Below are positions 7,658 through 16,683 of a stretch of DNA of 57,798 nt, one piece after another. The notes below the pieces were generated by a model that saw only the letters and a list, made by a program, of their open reading frames with translations, was not told where the DNA came from and searched no databases. The DNA is taken from contig CAKZTQ010000045.1 in the NCBI GenBank assembly GCA_937921735.1, positions 1 through 57,798 of the forward strand. Direction: 5' to 3'. Each line of letters starts with the position of its first letter. The stretch's first letter is position 1. The DNA comes from an uncultured archaeon. Its GTDB lineage: Archaea; Hadarchaeota; Hadarchaeia; Hadarchaeales; Hadarchaeaceae. Both the position numbers and the translations under genes were made by a program.

Positions 7658-9556
7658 GTGGGGCTAGACTATAAGAAATTGGGTCTAAAGATCGGTTTTG
7701 AAATCCATCAGGAGCTTGATACCCATAAGCTATTTTGTAATTGCCCCGCTACCCTGCGGGAAGAAGAGCCCCCAATAAAAATAAGGCGACGACTGCGCCC
7801 GGCGCAGAGTGAGCTTGGTGAAGTGGATCGGGCCGCGTTGGCGGAGGCAATCAAGGGCAAGGGATTCAATTATCATGTTTATCCGGACACCATTTGCCTC
7901 GTTGAGACGGACGAGGAACCACCTCACCCCATTAACGAAGAGGCGTTAAATATCGCGTTGGAAATCGCCTTGCTCCTGAACGCAAAGCCCGTAGACGAGG
8001 CCCACGTGATGCGTAAGGTCGTCATCGATGGCAGCAACACATGTGGCTTCCAGCGGACGATCCTCATCGCGACTGATGGCTACATTGAGATAGATGGGAA
8101 GAAAGTGCGGATCCCTACCGTTTGCTTAGAGGAAGATGCTGCCAGAAAGGTGCGAGAAGACGTAAGCTTCGTCGACTATCGTTTGGATAGGTTGGGCATC
8201 CCGCTTGTCGAGATCGCGACCGGGCCCGAATTTTCCGATCCCCATACGCCTGCAAAGGCGGCCCTCTACATCGGGCAGATCTTGCGCGCGACCGGCAAGG
8301 TCAAGCGGGGCATCGGTACGATAAGACAAGACATAAATATATCCGTCTCCGGCGGCGCGCGACAGGAAATAAAAGGAGTGCAGGAATTAGCTTTAATATC
8401 CAAGGTCATAGAGAACGAGGTCCAAAGGCAGGTCGCCCTCCTTGAAATCCGTGACGAGCTGAAGAGGCGAGGGGCAACAACTGTTGAGAAGAAGTTCATC
8501 GACGTTACCAACGTATTCTCTCACACGAAATCCCGGGTGATACAAAAAGCCATCGAGGCAGGAGGTGTGGTGCTGGCTGTCAAGCTATCGAAGTTCGCTG
8601 GCTTAGTAGGCAAAGAAGTACAGCCAAGCAGAAGGTTTGGGGCCGAGCTAGCGGACCACGCCAAAACATACGGAGGGGTTGGAGGGATCTTTCACACGGA
8701 TGAGCTACCCGCCCACGGCATATCGATCGAGGAACTCGAGAGGCTACGAGAGGTCATGGGGGCCTCGCCCATCGACGCTGTAATCTTCGTCGCAGATATC
8801 AAGGATAAGGCAGAAGCGGCGTTAAGCGCCGTAGTGGATAGAGCCAATCAGGCTTTGATCGGCGTTCCGGAGGAGACCCGCAGGGCTTTACCGGACGGCA
8901 CCACCGAATTCATGCGTCCTTTACCCGGCGCTGGTCGAATGTATCCCGAGACGGATATCGCCCCGATCCCTATCACGGAGGACAGGATAAAAACGATAAA
9001 GAGCTCGCTACCTGAACTTCCCGAATCCAAGAAAAAAAGATTCATCGATGAATATCGATTGAGCGAAAGCTTGGCCGAACGAATCGTCCTCTCTGAAAAC
9101 GTCGACTTGTTCGAAGCGCTTATTAGAAAGTATAGGGTCGAACCCGCGCTAGTTGCTTCCACGCTTGAAGAGACAATTGTCAACTTAAGAAGGGAGGGGG
9201 TACAAACCGTGAACATTACTCCGTCAGCGCTGGAGGAGGTCTTCGAGAGGATCTCTAAGGGTGCGCTTGCCAAGGAGGCGATTCCCGATGTTTTGAGGCT
9301 GGTCGCAAGCGGCATCAGCGTTTCTTCCGCCATTAAGCAGCTCGGTTTAGAGCGGATATCCAAAGCCGAGCTCATCGCGTTAATTTCGGAAACAGTTCGA
9401 TCGAACTTGAACTTGGTCAAGGAGCGAGGTGAGGCGGCGATAAAGCCGCTAATGGGCATTATCATGAGTAAGGTGCGAGGAAAGGTTAACGGAAAGCTTG
9501 TGTATGAGCTATTGGAGCGTGAGCTAAGGAGAGCCTCTAAAGTGCAAACTCCATAA
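7658..9556 (+). CDS. gatE: Glu-tRNA(Gln) amidotransferase subunit E
   Basis: The archaea-specific partner of GatD. GatE activates Glu-tRNA(Gln) with ATP and transfers ammonia released by GatD to make Gln-tRNA(Gln). The GatB/E core is clear: LKIGFEIHQELDTHKLFCNCP near the N-terminus, the ETDEEPPHP stretch, LGIPLVEIATGPEF, and a GAD-type insertion plus a helical C-terminal YqeY-like tail. I place the start at the GTG before GLDYKKLGLKIGFEIHQEL. The open frame extends further upstream, but GTG has GGGGATCAG just before it and a TATA-like TTTTATTT about 33 bp upstream. gatD is not in the window. Confidence 0.93.
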   Translation: MGLDYKKLGLKIGFEIHQELDTHKLFCNCPATLREEEPPIKIRRRLRPAQSELGEVDRAALAEAIKGKGFNYHVYPDTICLVETDEEPPHPINEEALNIALEIALLLNAKPVDEAHVMRKVVIDGSNTCGFQRTILIATDGYIEIDGKKVRIPTVCLEEDAARKVREDVSFVDYRLDRLGIPLVEIATGPEFSDPHTPAKAALYIGQILRATGKVKRGIGTIRQDINISVSGGARQEIKGVQELALISKVIENEVQRQVALLEIRDELKRRGATTVEKKFIDVTNVFSHTKSRVIQKAIEAGGVVLAVKLSKFAGLVGKEVQPSRRFGAELADHAKTYGGVGGIFHTDELPAHGISIEELERLREVMGASPIDAVIFVADIKDKAEAALSAVVDRANQALIGVPEETRRALPDGTTEFMRPLPGAGRMYPETDIAPIPITEDRIKTIKSSLPELPESKKKRFIDEYRLSESLAERIVLSENVDLFEALIRKYRVEPALVASTLEETIVNLRREGVQTVNITPSALEEVFERISKGALAKEAIPDVLRLVASGISVSSAIKQLGLERISKAELIALISETVRSNLNLVKERGEAAIKPLMGIIMSKVRGKVNGKLVYELLERELRRASKVQTP

Positions 9557-9605
9557 TTACGTCGAAGCTTAAAAGCCCTCGGAGCGATATCCTTGCTAGG
9601 TTAAT

Positions 9606-11414
9606 ATGTGTGGTATAATCGGATACATCGGTAAAAGACAAGCGGCAGCGATCCTATTGGATGGGTTGAAACGTTTGGAATATCGGGGTTATGATTCTGC
9701 TGGTATAGCTACAATCTCGGATAAGCTCCACATGAAGAAGGATAAGGGCAAGATAGAGGAGATCGATCGCAGGTTGAATTTCGCAGACATGCCCGGAACT
9801 ATAGGCATAGGGCATACAAGGTGGGCAACGCATGGCGAACCCTCTCAAAAAAATGCACATCCGCATATTGATAATGCTGGCAAGATAGCAGTCGTACACA
9901 ACGGAATAATCGAAAATTACGAACATTTACGCCATTTTTTGCGCAGCAATGGTTACAGTTTTTATTCAGACACCGACACGGAAGTCGTTCCGAACTTAAT
10001 CAACTACTTTATGCGGCAGGGCCACGATTTTGAGGAGGCCGTAAGGTCAACCGTTAGTCGTCTAAAGGGTAGCTATGCGTTGGGCATCGTAAGTCTCGAC
10101 GAGCCAGATAAACTGATTGCGGTTAGAAAGGAAAGCCCCTTGATCATTGGCCTCGGGGTTGACGAGATGTTCATAGCATCGGACGTCCCAGCCGTGCTTC
10201 CGTATACGAAGCGCGTTATTGTGATGGAAGATGGGGAGATGGCGATCGTGACCTCCGTTAAAGCCATCATCAAGCGCGTGGATTCGGGGGAGATCGTCGA
10301 GAGAAAACCATTAGAGATAACTTGGACCATCGAAATGGCAGAGAAACGTGGTTATCCCCATTTCATGTTGAAGGAGATTCATGAGCAACCTGACGCCGTG
10401 CGGGAAACCCTACGCGCCGCACAAAAAGAGCTCGATGGGTTATGCGACATGCTGCTGAACGCAAAGCGTATTTACCTTGTCGCATGCGGTACTGCTTATC
10501 ATGCCGCTCTCATCGGCAAGTATGCGCTAGCGCAGCTAGCTGGTATGTCAACAGAAGTCGTGATTTCATCGGAGTTTCAGGAAAGCTGCATGGCGGATGA
10601 AGGCACAGTGCTCTTGGCGATTAGCCAGTCAGGCGAAACCGCGGACACCCTCAAAGCAGTTAGGGTTGCTAAAGCGAATGGGGCAAAAATAGCATGCCTG
10701 ACCAACGTCGTGGGTAGCTCGATTACTCGAGAGAGCGACTTAGTCTGCCATACGTACGCAGGTCCTGAAATAGGCGTCGCGGCCACGAAGACATTTTCGG
10801 CCCAAGTTGCATACCTTTTATCGCTCGCCATCCGCTTAGCTGAGAAACGAAGCCTAAAATCTAAAAAGGAGCTCAACGAGTTAGCCATACAACTCCACAA
10901 AATTCCGGAGACGATATTGGACACCCTGCAAATAGTCGAACCCAAAGTTAAGGACATCGCGAGACGACATAAGGACGCGACTAATTTTTTCTTCATAGGC
11001 CGAGGAATAGGCTACCCGATTGCAATGGAGGGAGCGCTGAAGCTGAAGGAGATCGCTTACATCCACTCTGAGGCTACCCCAGCCGGCGAGCTTAAGCATG
11101 GGCCATTAGCGCTCATCCAGCGAGGCGTGCCCGTCGTGGCTGTAGTGGTACCCGGCGCTTCCTATAGCCGAATGCTCAGCAATGTGGAAGAGGTGGGGGC
11201 AAGGGGTGGAGAGGTAATAGCGCTGGCGGTTGAAGGCGATGTCGAAGTCGGGAAGCACGTGACCGAGCTCATCCAAATACCTAAAACTCATGAACTATTT
11301 ACGCCGCTGACCTACATTTTACCCCTCCAACTATTAGCCTATTTTATCAGCGTCGAGAGGGGTCTAGATCCAGATCGCCCGAGACATCTGGCTAAGTCTG
11401 TTACGGTTGAGTAA
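9606..11414 (+). CDS. glmS: glutamine-fructose-6-phosphate aminotransferase (isomerizing)
   Basis: A 602-aa GlmS that makes glucosamine-6-phosphate from fructose-6-phosphate and glutamine. The Met is followed by Cys (MCGIIGYIG), the Ntn nucleophile exposed by Met removal. GHTRWATHGEP and HNGIIENY are glutaminase motifs. Two SIS domains follow (ACGTAYHAALIGK, SQSGETADTLKA, and the second with FIGRGIGYPIAMEGALKLKEIAYIHSEA), ending in DRPRHLAKSVTVE. Length and motifs are standard. It is alone, with a TTAAAAG box about 30 bp upstream. Confidence 0.96.
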   Translation: MCGIIGYIGKRQAAAILLDGLKRLEYRGYDSAGIATISDKLHMKKDKGKIEEIDRRLNFADMPGTIGIGHTRWATHGEPSQKNAHPHIDNAGKIAVVHNGIIENYEHLRHFLRSNGYSFYSDTDTEVVPNLINYFMRQGHDFEEAVRSTVSRLKGSYALGIVSLDEPDKLIAVRKESPLIIGLGVDEMFIASDVPAVLPYTKRVIVMEDGEMAIVTSVKAIIKRVDSGEIVERKPLEITWTIEMAEKRGYPHFMLKEIHEQPDAVRETLRAAQKELDGLCDMLLNAKRIYLVACGTAYHAALIGKYALAQLAGMSTEVVISSEFQESCMADEGTVLLAISQSGETADTLKAVRVAKANGAKIACLTNVVGSSITRESDLVCHTYAGPEIGVAATKTFSAQVAYLLSLAIRLAEKRSLKSKKELNELAIQLHKIPETILDTLQIVEPKVKDIARRHKDATNFFFIGRGIGYPIAMEGALKLKEIAYIHSEATPAGELKHGPLALIQRGVPVVAVVVPGASYSRMLSNVEEVGARGGEVIALAVEGDVEVGKHVTELIQIPKTHELFTPLTYILPLQLLAYFISVERGLDPDRPRHLAKSVTVE

Positions 11415-11427
11415 TTTCCGGTTTTAC

Positions 11428-11745
11428 TTATTTGATCAATTCATATTTGAAAAGTTCATCTCTGAACGCTAACAGCACCTCCCTTATGCCGTCCTCATTT
11501 GGAGCATGGACCTCAATGTACCCCGAAGGGAAAAACAGCAGATATGCGCCCCGCCTAAGCTCGAACTTGGCGACGGTCTTGCCAGCCGTCTTCGCTTTTT
11601 TGACCTTAGGGACGCGCTTCAAGAGCTCTTCGATATTTACCTTGGAGCGCAATGTCGTCGTTGCACGAACCGCTTTGACTCTAGGTATTTCAAATACGTT
11701 GTACAGCCGAGGCATATATATGAGGTGTGCCTTTTCTTCGTCCAC
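11428..11745 (-). CDS. uncharacterised 105-aa protein in tandem with a histone gene
   Basis: I do not recognise this gene firmly. The protein is basic in the middle (VPKVKKAKTAGKTVAKFELRRG) and ends in a pattern of alternating strands and a helix (YLLFFPSGYIEVHAPNEDGIREVLLAFRDEL) that looks loosely like one repeat of a TATA-binding-protein fold. It lies 20 bp downstream of the histone gene on the same strand and is probably co-transcribed, so a nucleic-acid or chromatin role is possible. The 14-bp gap to glmS shows convergent packing. Confidence 0.6.
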   Translation of the reverse strand: MDEEKAHLIYMPRLYNVFEIPRVKAVRATTTLRSKVNIEELLKRVPKVKKAKTAGKTVAKFELRRGAYLLFFPSGYIEVHAPNEDGIREVLLAFRDELFKYELIK

Positions 11746-11765
11746 GGCTATCCCAAGTCAACTTT

Positions 11766-11972
11766 TTAAATCCTCTTCGCCGCAAGGCGGATGTCGACAT
11801 CTCGAACTGTTCTGCGACCTGCGTGTTCAGCTAACTTGGCTGCTTCACTAGCTATTATCAAGGCACGCTCCTCCAACACATCAGCTAGGGCGATGGCCGC
11901 ACTCTCGCTGACGCGTTTGGCACCTGACTTTCTGATGATACGATCCACGGCGGCTATCGGTAACTCAGGCAT
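11766..11972 (-). CDS. archaeal histone (HMf-like)
   Basis: A 68-aa histone-fold protein: short helix (LPIAAVDRIIRKSG), loop AKRVSES, long central helix, RRTVRDVDIRLAAKRI final loop and helix. Length and the RTV-DV-LA pattern match HMfA/HMfB-type histones that wrap DNA as dimers and extended oligomers. Start ATG is preceded by AAAGGAGGCGATTAA, a strong Shine-Dalgarno sequence, unlike many genes here. A long A/T-rich region (11973-12207) separates it from the divergent purA. Confidence 0.93.
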   Translation of the reverse strand: MPELPIAAVDRIIRKSGAKRVSESAAIALADVLEERALIIASEAAKLAEHAGRRTVRDVDIRLAAKRI

Positions 11973-12167
11973 TTAATCGCCTCCTTTTACCTCTAACCTC
12001 CTCCCTTTTTTTGTTTTGAGGGTAGATATTTAAATTTTACTAAAAAAACGTCTAAAAACGCTATTTTAATATGAAAGTTGCAGTTTTTAGCATTTTATTT
12101 TTTCAAGCATGTTTTAAAAAACTCCGTTGTGATTTTTTTGTTCAATGCTTTCGTTTTTCAACAGAAG

Positions 12168-12179
12168 AGTTATAAAGGG
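12168..12179 (+). promoter_or_regulatory. TATA-like box deciding the purA start
   Basis: GAGTTATAAAGG sits about 35 bp upstream of the TTG at 12208. An ATG at 12145 in the same frame lies upstream of this box, so the downstream TTG is the better start. Confidence 0.5.
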
Positions 12180-12207
12180 AGCTTGCGCAAATTGCAAAGG
12201 TGCGATA

Positions 12208-13221
12208 TTGCCGTGCGTTATCGTTGCTGGCGGGCAATTTGGCGATGAGGGGAAGGGCAAGGTCGTAGCGTATTTGTCGCTGCACGATAAACCGAAGTTG
12301 GTGGCGAGAGCGGGCGTCGGGCCAAACGCGGGGCATTCGGTGGTTTTCGGAGGGAAAAAATTTGGCCTGCGCCAGGTCCCATGCGGATTTGTATACGAAG
12401 GCGCTCGACTACTGGTGGGCCCTGGAGTTCTCGTCAACCCTGAGGTCCTACTGAAGGAAGTCGATGAAACTGGCGTACGCGGCAGGTTCGGTGTGGATCA
12501 AAAATGCGCGATAATAGAGGCAAAGCACATCGAGGAGGATCAAAAATCCGAGTACCTTCGGGAAAAAGTAGGCTCGACGGGCACCGGTTGTGGCCCAGCC
12601 AATGTTGCCAGGGTAAACCGCATCGCAAAGTTAGCGAAAGAGATCCCGGCGCTTCAGCCTTTCCTAACGGACGTGCCCCTAGAGGTGAACGATGCTCTTA
12701 GCAAAGAAGAGCTCGTCTTGATCGAGGGTTCGCAGGGATTCGGTCTATCCTTGATACACGGCACCTATCCCTACGTAACCAGTAAAGATACCTCCGCCAG
12801 CACGTTGGCCGCCGATGTGGGCGTAGGTCCGACGAAAGTGGACGAGGTCATGTTGGTTTTCAAGGCATATGTTAGTCGCGTGGGGGGAGGACCCCTCGTC
12901 ACTGAAATTCCTCCAGAAAAAGCGGAGGAGATGGGCATCGTCGAATACGGTACCGTCACGGGAAGGCGGAGGCGAATCGGAGACTTCGACTTTGAGCTCG
13001 CTAAACGAGCGGTCATGGTAAATGGCGCTACGCAGGTCGTGATAACGTGCATAGATCGACTTTTCAAGGGTTGCTTCGGCGCGCGCAGTCTGGCGCAGCT
13101 CACGTCTGATGCTAGAGCCTTCATCCAACGGGTAGAGGACGAACTCGGGGTTCCCGTGACGCTGATCTCGACCGGCGAAAGGATAGAAGACATGATAGAT
13201 TTGCGTGACGAAAAGCTCTAA
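12208..13221 (+). CDS. purA: adenylosuccinate synthetase (archaeal short form)
   Basis: Makes adenylosuccinate from IMP, Asp and GTP in AMP synthesis. The N-terminus [22 protein letters not shown] carries the GDEGKGK GTP-binding loop, followed by [10 protein letters not shown] and, later, [10 protein letters not shown] and EGSQGFGLS, the IMP and catalytic motifs. At 337 aa it matches the short archaeal type, about 90 residues smaller than the bacterial enzyme. I chose the TTG start because the protein aligns from [12 protein letters not shown] lies 5 nt upstream, and the TATA box fits. It is 13 bp from the downstream kinase gene. Confidence 0.93.
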   Translation: MPCVIVAGGQFGDEGKGKVVAYLSLHDKPKLVARAGVGPNAGHSVVFGGKKFGLRQVPCGFVYEGARLLVGPGVLVNPEVLLKEVDETGVRGRFGVDQKCAIIEAKHIEEDQKSEYLREKVGSTGTGCGPANVARVNRIAKLAKEIPALQPFLTDVPLEVNDALSKEELVLIEGSQGFGLSLIHGTYPYVTSKDTSASTLAADVGVGPTKVDEVMLVFKAYVSRVGGGPLVTEIPPEKAEEMGIVEYGTVTGRRRRIGDFDFELAKRAVMVNGATQVVITCIDRLFKGCFGARSLAQLTSDARAFIQRVEDELGVPVTLISTGERIEDMIDLRDEKL

Positions 13222-13234
13222 GGGCTCGACCCAG

Positions 13235-13777
13235 ATGAAGAGGCTTATAATCGCAGTTAGCGGTACCCCCGGCACCGGCAAGTCGAAGGTTGCTCGCGTG
13301 CTGGCTAGAAGGTTAAATGCTCATTTGATAGATTTGAACGAACTTATCCGCGAGAAGAAAATCTATACGCGTGATGCGGATGGCACTTTAGTCGCGGACG
13401 AGCGAAAGATGCGCGCTGAGTTCGCCCGCGTCATGAAAAAAACTGAGGGACATATTGTGGTGGAAGGATTATTGGCTCATCTCCTACAGACGAAATACCT
13501 AACACATGTGATCGTCCTCCGTACTCATCCTAAGGTGTTGGAGCGAAGGCTTAGGGCGCGTAAGTACTTCGGGGCAAAATTGCGCGACAACATCGAGGCC
13601 GAGGCACTAAGCATAGTTCTCTGGGAGGCCGTCCAAGCGCACGGCGTGGATAAGGTATACGAGATCGATACGACAAAACTTGGGCCGCGAGCAGCAGCTA
13701 AGCTTTTCACCGATGCATTATCTGGTAAGGTCTCGCTCCGACCTGGAAAGATAGATTGGCTCGAGGAAGTTTTTTAA
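13235..13777 (+). CDS. AK6/Fap7-type adenylate kinase / NTPase
   Basis: A 180-aa P-loop kinase. MKRLIIAVSGTPGTGKSKVA has the Walker A, and IVVEGLLAH and RKYFGAKLRDNIEAEAL match the AK6 group, whose members bind Rps14/uS11 and act in small-subunit ribosome maturation as well as phosphorylating AMP. Start ATG chosen over an upstream in-frame TTG because the P-loop strand begins right after it. It follows purA closely, so co-transcription of the two AMP-related genes is likely. It ends at a VF* C-terminus, 33 bp before htpX. Confidence 0.88.
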   Translation: MKRLIIAVSGTPGTGKSKVARVLARRLNAHLIDLNELIREKKIYTRDADGTLVADERKMRAEFARVMKKTEGHIVVEGLLAHLLQTKYLTHVIVLRTHPKVLERRLRARKYFGAKLRDNIEAEALSIVLWEAVQAHGVDKVYEIDTTKLGPRAAAKLFTDALSGKVSLRPGKIDWLEEVF

Positions 13778-13810
13778 GACGACGATCACATTTATTAAAA
13801 AGGGGTAGAA

Positions 13811-14686
13811 ATGGGCTCCGGCGGAAGGACGGTTCTGCTGATGGGTGCGCTTACGGTCCTCTTATTGATAATTGGTTATATCGTAGGTTTACTCACAGGT
13901 GTTTCTATAACTTATGCGGTGAGCGCAGCGTTTATCGTTGCCATGATAGTGAACCTCTTCAGCTATTGGTACGCCGACAAATGGGTGCTCAGGCTCTATA
14001 GGGCAAAAGTCGTGGACGAGCACGAAGAACCAGAACTTCACGCGATGGTCGAGCGGTTGGCGGCGAGCGCTAGGCTGCCGAAGCCCAAGGTAGCGATTGT
14101 GCCCAGCGATGTCCCAAACGCTTTTGCAACGGGTAGAAATCCGTCTAACGCGGTGGTCGCGGTGACGACGGGGGCGATGAAGGTGCTCAACAAGGAAGAG
14201 CTGGAGGGGGTCCTTGGGCACGAGATCGCTCACATAAAGAACCGCGACATGCTGGTGAGTACGATGGCGGCGATGATCGCTGGCGCGATCGCTTGGCTAG
14301 CGCTAATAGGTCGATTTGGGATCCTCGCCGGTGGCAGGAGGGATAGGGGCAACACCGGATCGGCGATCTTGGCGCTTCTGGCGCTGATTTTGGTGCCCAT
14401 CGCAGCGACCTTGATAAGGCTATCCGTCTCGAGAACGCGGGAATATGGGGCGGACGAGGAGGGTGCTAGGATATCTCGAAAGCCCCTCGCATTGGCAAGC
14501 GCGCTCAGGACCTTAGAATCGGTGGTGAGGCAGAGGCCCATGAAGGAGGGCAACCCATCTACTTCCCACATGTTCATAGTTAATCCCTTCCGCGGCGATA
14601 GTATTGTAGAGCTGTTCTCGACCCACCCACTAACAGAGAAAAGGATCCAAAGGCTCGAGGAAATGGCTCGGACGGGGCATTTTTAA
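13811..14686 (+). CDS. htpX: M48 family membrane zinc metalloprotease
   Basis: A 291-aa HtpX-like protease. Two N-terminal membrane helices (about residues 9-27 and 33-51) precede the catalytic domain with GVLGHEIAHIKNRD (the HExxH zinc motif), then two more hydrophobic segments, and SRTREYGADEEGARIS supplies the third zinc ligand (Glu). HtpX degrades damaged membrane proteins. A GGGG ribosome-binding site lies just upstream and TTTATTAAAAA could be its TATA box. Confidence 0.92.
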   Translation: MGSGGRTVLLMGALTVLLLIIGYIVGLLTGVSITYAVSAAFIVAMIVNLFSYWYADKWVLRLYRAKVVDEHEEPELHAMVERLAASARLPKPKVAIVPSDVPNAFATGRNPSNAVVAVTTGAMKVLNKEELEGVLGHEIAHIKNRDMLVSTMAAMIAGAIAWLALIGRFGILAGGRRDRGNTGSAILALLALILVPIAATLIRLSVSRTREYGADEEGARISRKPLALASALRTLESVVRQRPMKEGNPSTSHMFIVNPFRGDSIVELFSTHPLTEKRIQRLEEMARTGHF

Positions 14687-14693
14687 AGCTTTT

Positions 14694-14867
14694 TTAAAAT
14701 CCTAGCAAGGCTTTTCCATAAAATCGCAAAAATATCTCAAAAATGATCACAGCTATGGTGAAGGCAAGCACACTTTTAGGCGATATCTTGATCCCGCGCG
14801 TTTCCTCTCTAAAATAACGGATAAGGCCAGCCCCCGTAGGGGGCATCGTTTCTTCACGCCTGCGCAT
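14694..14867 (-). CDS. secG: Sec61-beta / archaeal SecG, 57 aa
   Basis: A short minus-strand gene. Translation gives MRRREETMPPTGAGLIRYF, then REETRGIKISPKSV and one transmembrane helix (LAFTIAVIIFEIFLRFYG) ending KALLGF. The basic N-terminus, the MPPTGAGLIRYFxEE motif, the PKSV turn and a single C-terminal helix are the family signature of the third subunit of the SecYE translocon. Length is normal. A second Met (residue 8) is a possible start. It is convergent with htpX, with stop codons 7 bp apart. Confidence 0.93.
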   Translation of the reverse strand: MRRREETMPPTGAGLIRYFREETRGIKISPKSVLAFTIAVIIFEIFLRFYGKALLGF

Positions 14868-14900
14868 GTGAATACCGCCCCAATTTTGTCGGCAATTGGT

Positions 14901-15428
14901 TTAAATTTTTGTCTTACTCCCCAACCTAGACATGATCTCCCGTTGAAGGGCGATGATCTCGGAGCTATCTCTCGCGCATGCGTATTTCTCCAATAATTCC
15001 CGATTTAGCTCGAGGAAGGTTTGTCCCCACTTGAAGATTTTAAGTAAATCGTTTGCTTGTTCGGGTTCGCCGAGAATGAACAAAGCAGCGGCAAGCGCTT
15101 CCACGGTGCTCAGTATCGTGGGTCGCCCATAGTACGTTGGGTTTGCGGCGACTAAGTAGGGCAAGCTTCGAGGCAACATCCTCTTTCTCGCGTGGATGAT
15201 CTGTTCGATCCGCTTCCAAGAACAGTCCAGAGCTGCCAGTCCCCGTGCTCTAGCTGTGTCTGCATCCTCCTTTGAGAGAGCTTTTTCCGCCAACGGATCG
15301 AGTAAAATCGCCCCGGCGGGAAGATCCCGAAATCGGTAAACCATTTTGACTTTGCCAGCACGCTGAAGGCGGATTGCCGTACACCTCTTCGGATCACATT
15401 CTCTCGCATCGTATACGAAGAGCCGCAT
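14901..15428 (-). CDS. tsr3: Tsr3 family rRNA aminocarboxypropyltransferase
   Basis: A 175-aa DUF367/RLI-associated protein. In eukaryotes and archaea Tsr3 transfers the aminocarboxypropyl group of SAM to a conserved small-subunit rRNA pseudouridine late in ribosome maturation. MRLFVYDARECDPKRCTAIRL at the N-terminus, LDPLAEKALS, GLAALDCSWK and RSLPYLVAANPTYYGRP are its conserved blocks. The ATG at MRLFVYD is preferred over the longer open frame because all similarity starts there. It diverges from the amidohydrolase gene with 47 bp between starts. Confidence 0.9.
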   Translation of the reverse strand: MRLFVYDARECDPKRCTAIRLQRAGKVKMVYRFRDLPAGAILLDPLAEKALSKEDADTARARGLAALDCSWKRIEQIIHARKRMLPRSLPYLVAANPTYYGRPTILSTVEALAAALFILGEPEQANDLLKIFKWGQTFLELNRELLEKYACARDSSEIIALQREIMSRLGSKTKI

Positions 15429-15475
15429 ATTCCCAGCCGTACTTGATAGAGATTTAAGCAATCACGCAGTAATAA

Positions 15476-16609
15476 ATGGGCTTGATGCACAAACAAACTC
15501 TCTCCAACGTAACTATTCTTGAGGGCAATGATTTAGAAATCACGCATGGCTATTTGGTGATCCACCGAGGGGTAATCGAAAAAATTTGCAGCGGCATGCC
15601 TCCAGGGCGTGCTACAGACCTGAAGCGCGGATTTATCTTGCCTCCATTTGTTAACGCTCATACCCACATCGCGGACGCGGTTAGCAAGGAGCTTTACTTG
15701 GGCAAAACACAACACGAAGTAGTTGGACCTGGTGGCCTGAAATTTCGCGCTTTGAATTCCGCACGAAAAAGCGATATCATTACCGCGATGCGCTCAGCAA
15801 TAAAGGACATGCTACAAACCGGAACCATGGCCCACTTCGATTTTAGAGAAGGAGGCGTGAAAGGCGTAAAACTTCTACGCATGGCATCTAAGAAATATCC
15901 GGTTACTTCGATCGCTCTTGGCCGTCCATCCACGATAGAAGAGCTGGAGGATGTCCTCAAGGTGGCGGATGGGATAGGGTTACCATCCATGGACGCGTTT
16001 GAGCAGAAAGTGTTAAGGGAGATCGCCGATCGGGCTTTGAGGGCAAATAAACTTTTTGCTGTCCACGTCGCGGAGGAGCGAAAGGTTTCGCCTCACGCCA
16101 CGAGCGATGAGATACGCCTTGCATTGAGGTTAAGGCCCTCCTTCTTGGTGCACGCTACTTGGGCTACGGGGCGTGATTTTAAAACCATCCGCCGTGCGGG
16201 GGTACCGGTGGTTTTTTGTCCTAGAGCGAATAGTTTGTTTGGCGTGGGCGTTCCGCCCTTGCATATCGCGCTGGCGTTGAACGTCGAATTTTGTCTGGGT
16301 ACGGACAACGTTACTGCCTGTCAACCGAATATGTTCGAGGAACTTGCCTTCGCTTGGGCATGTCTACGTCGCGCCAACAATGAAGTTGGTGGGGAAGAAG
16401 CTAGGAGGTTGCTCAAGGCGGCGACGCTGGCTCCGCTTTCCATATTTAAACTTCCTTGGGGCGCCATCAAAGAGGGTAGTCCAGCTACATTTATTATTTT
16501 GGCTAGGAAGGACAACCTCGTCAACTTGACCGATGTCTACGCTGGTCTGATTAATCGCGCGCGAGCGGATAACATAAAGGCCATTTGCGTTGATGGCAAA
16601 ATTTTATAA
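15476..16609 (+). CDS. amidohydrolase, cytosine/nucleoside deaminase-like
   Basis: A 377-aa metal-dependent hydrolase of the TIM-barrel superfamily. FVNAHTHIADA has the HxH metal pair near residue 60, FAVHVAEE and LVHATW add His ligands, and LGTDNVTACQPNMFEELAFA carries the catalytic Asp. This layout is close to SAH/chlorohydrolase and cytosine deaminases. The substrate is not clear; nucleobase or nucleoside deamination would fit the nucleoside importer at 2590-7541 (inference). A second ATG three codons downstream is also possible. Confidence 0.78.
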   Translation: MGLMHKQTLSNVTILEGNDLEITHGYLVIHRGVIEKICSGMPPGRATDLKRGFILPPFVNAHTHIADAVSKELYLGKTQHEVVGPGGLKFRALNSARKSDIITAMRSAIKDMLQTGTMAHFDFREGGVKGVKLLRMASKKYPVTSIALGRPSTIEELEDVLKVADGIGLPSMDAFEQKVLREIADRALRANKLFAVHVAEERKVSPHATSDEIRLALRLRPSFLVHATWATGRDFKTIRRAGVPVVFCPRANSLFGVGVPPLHIALALNVEFCLGTDNVTACQPNMFEELAFAWACLRRANNEVGGEEARRLLKAATLAPLSIFKLPWGAIKEGSPATFIILARKDNLVNLTDVYAGLINRARADNIKAICVDGKIL

Positions 16610-16683
16610 GTCCATCGCGCAAAAGAAAAATCGAATTCTTTGGGAATTGACGCGGCGTAGGATGAAGAAGGCAGGGGAAAAGC

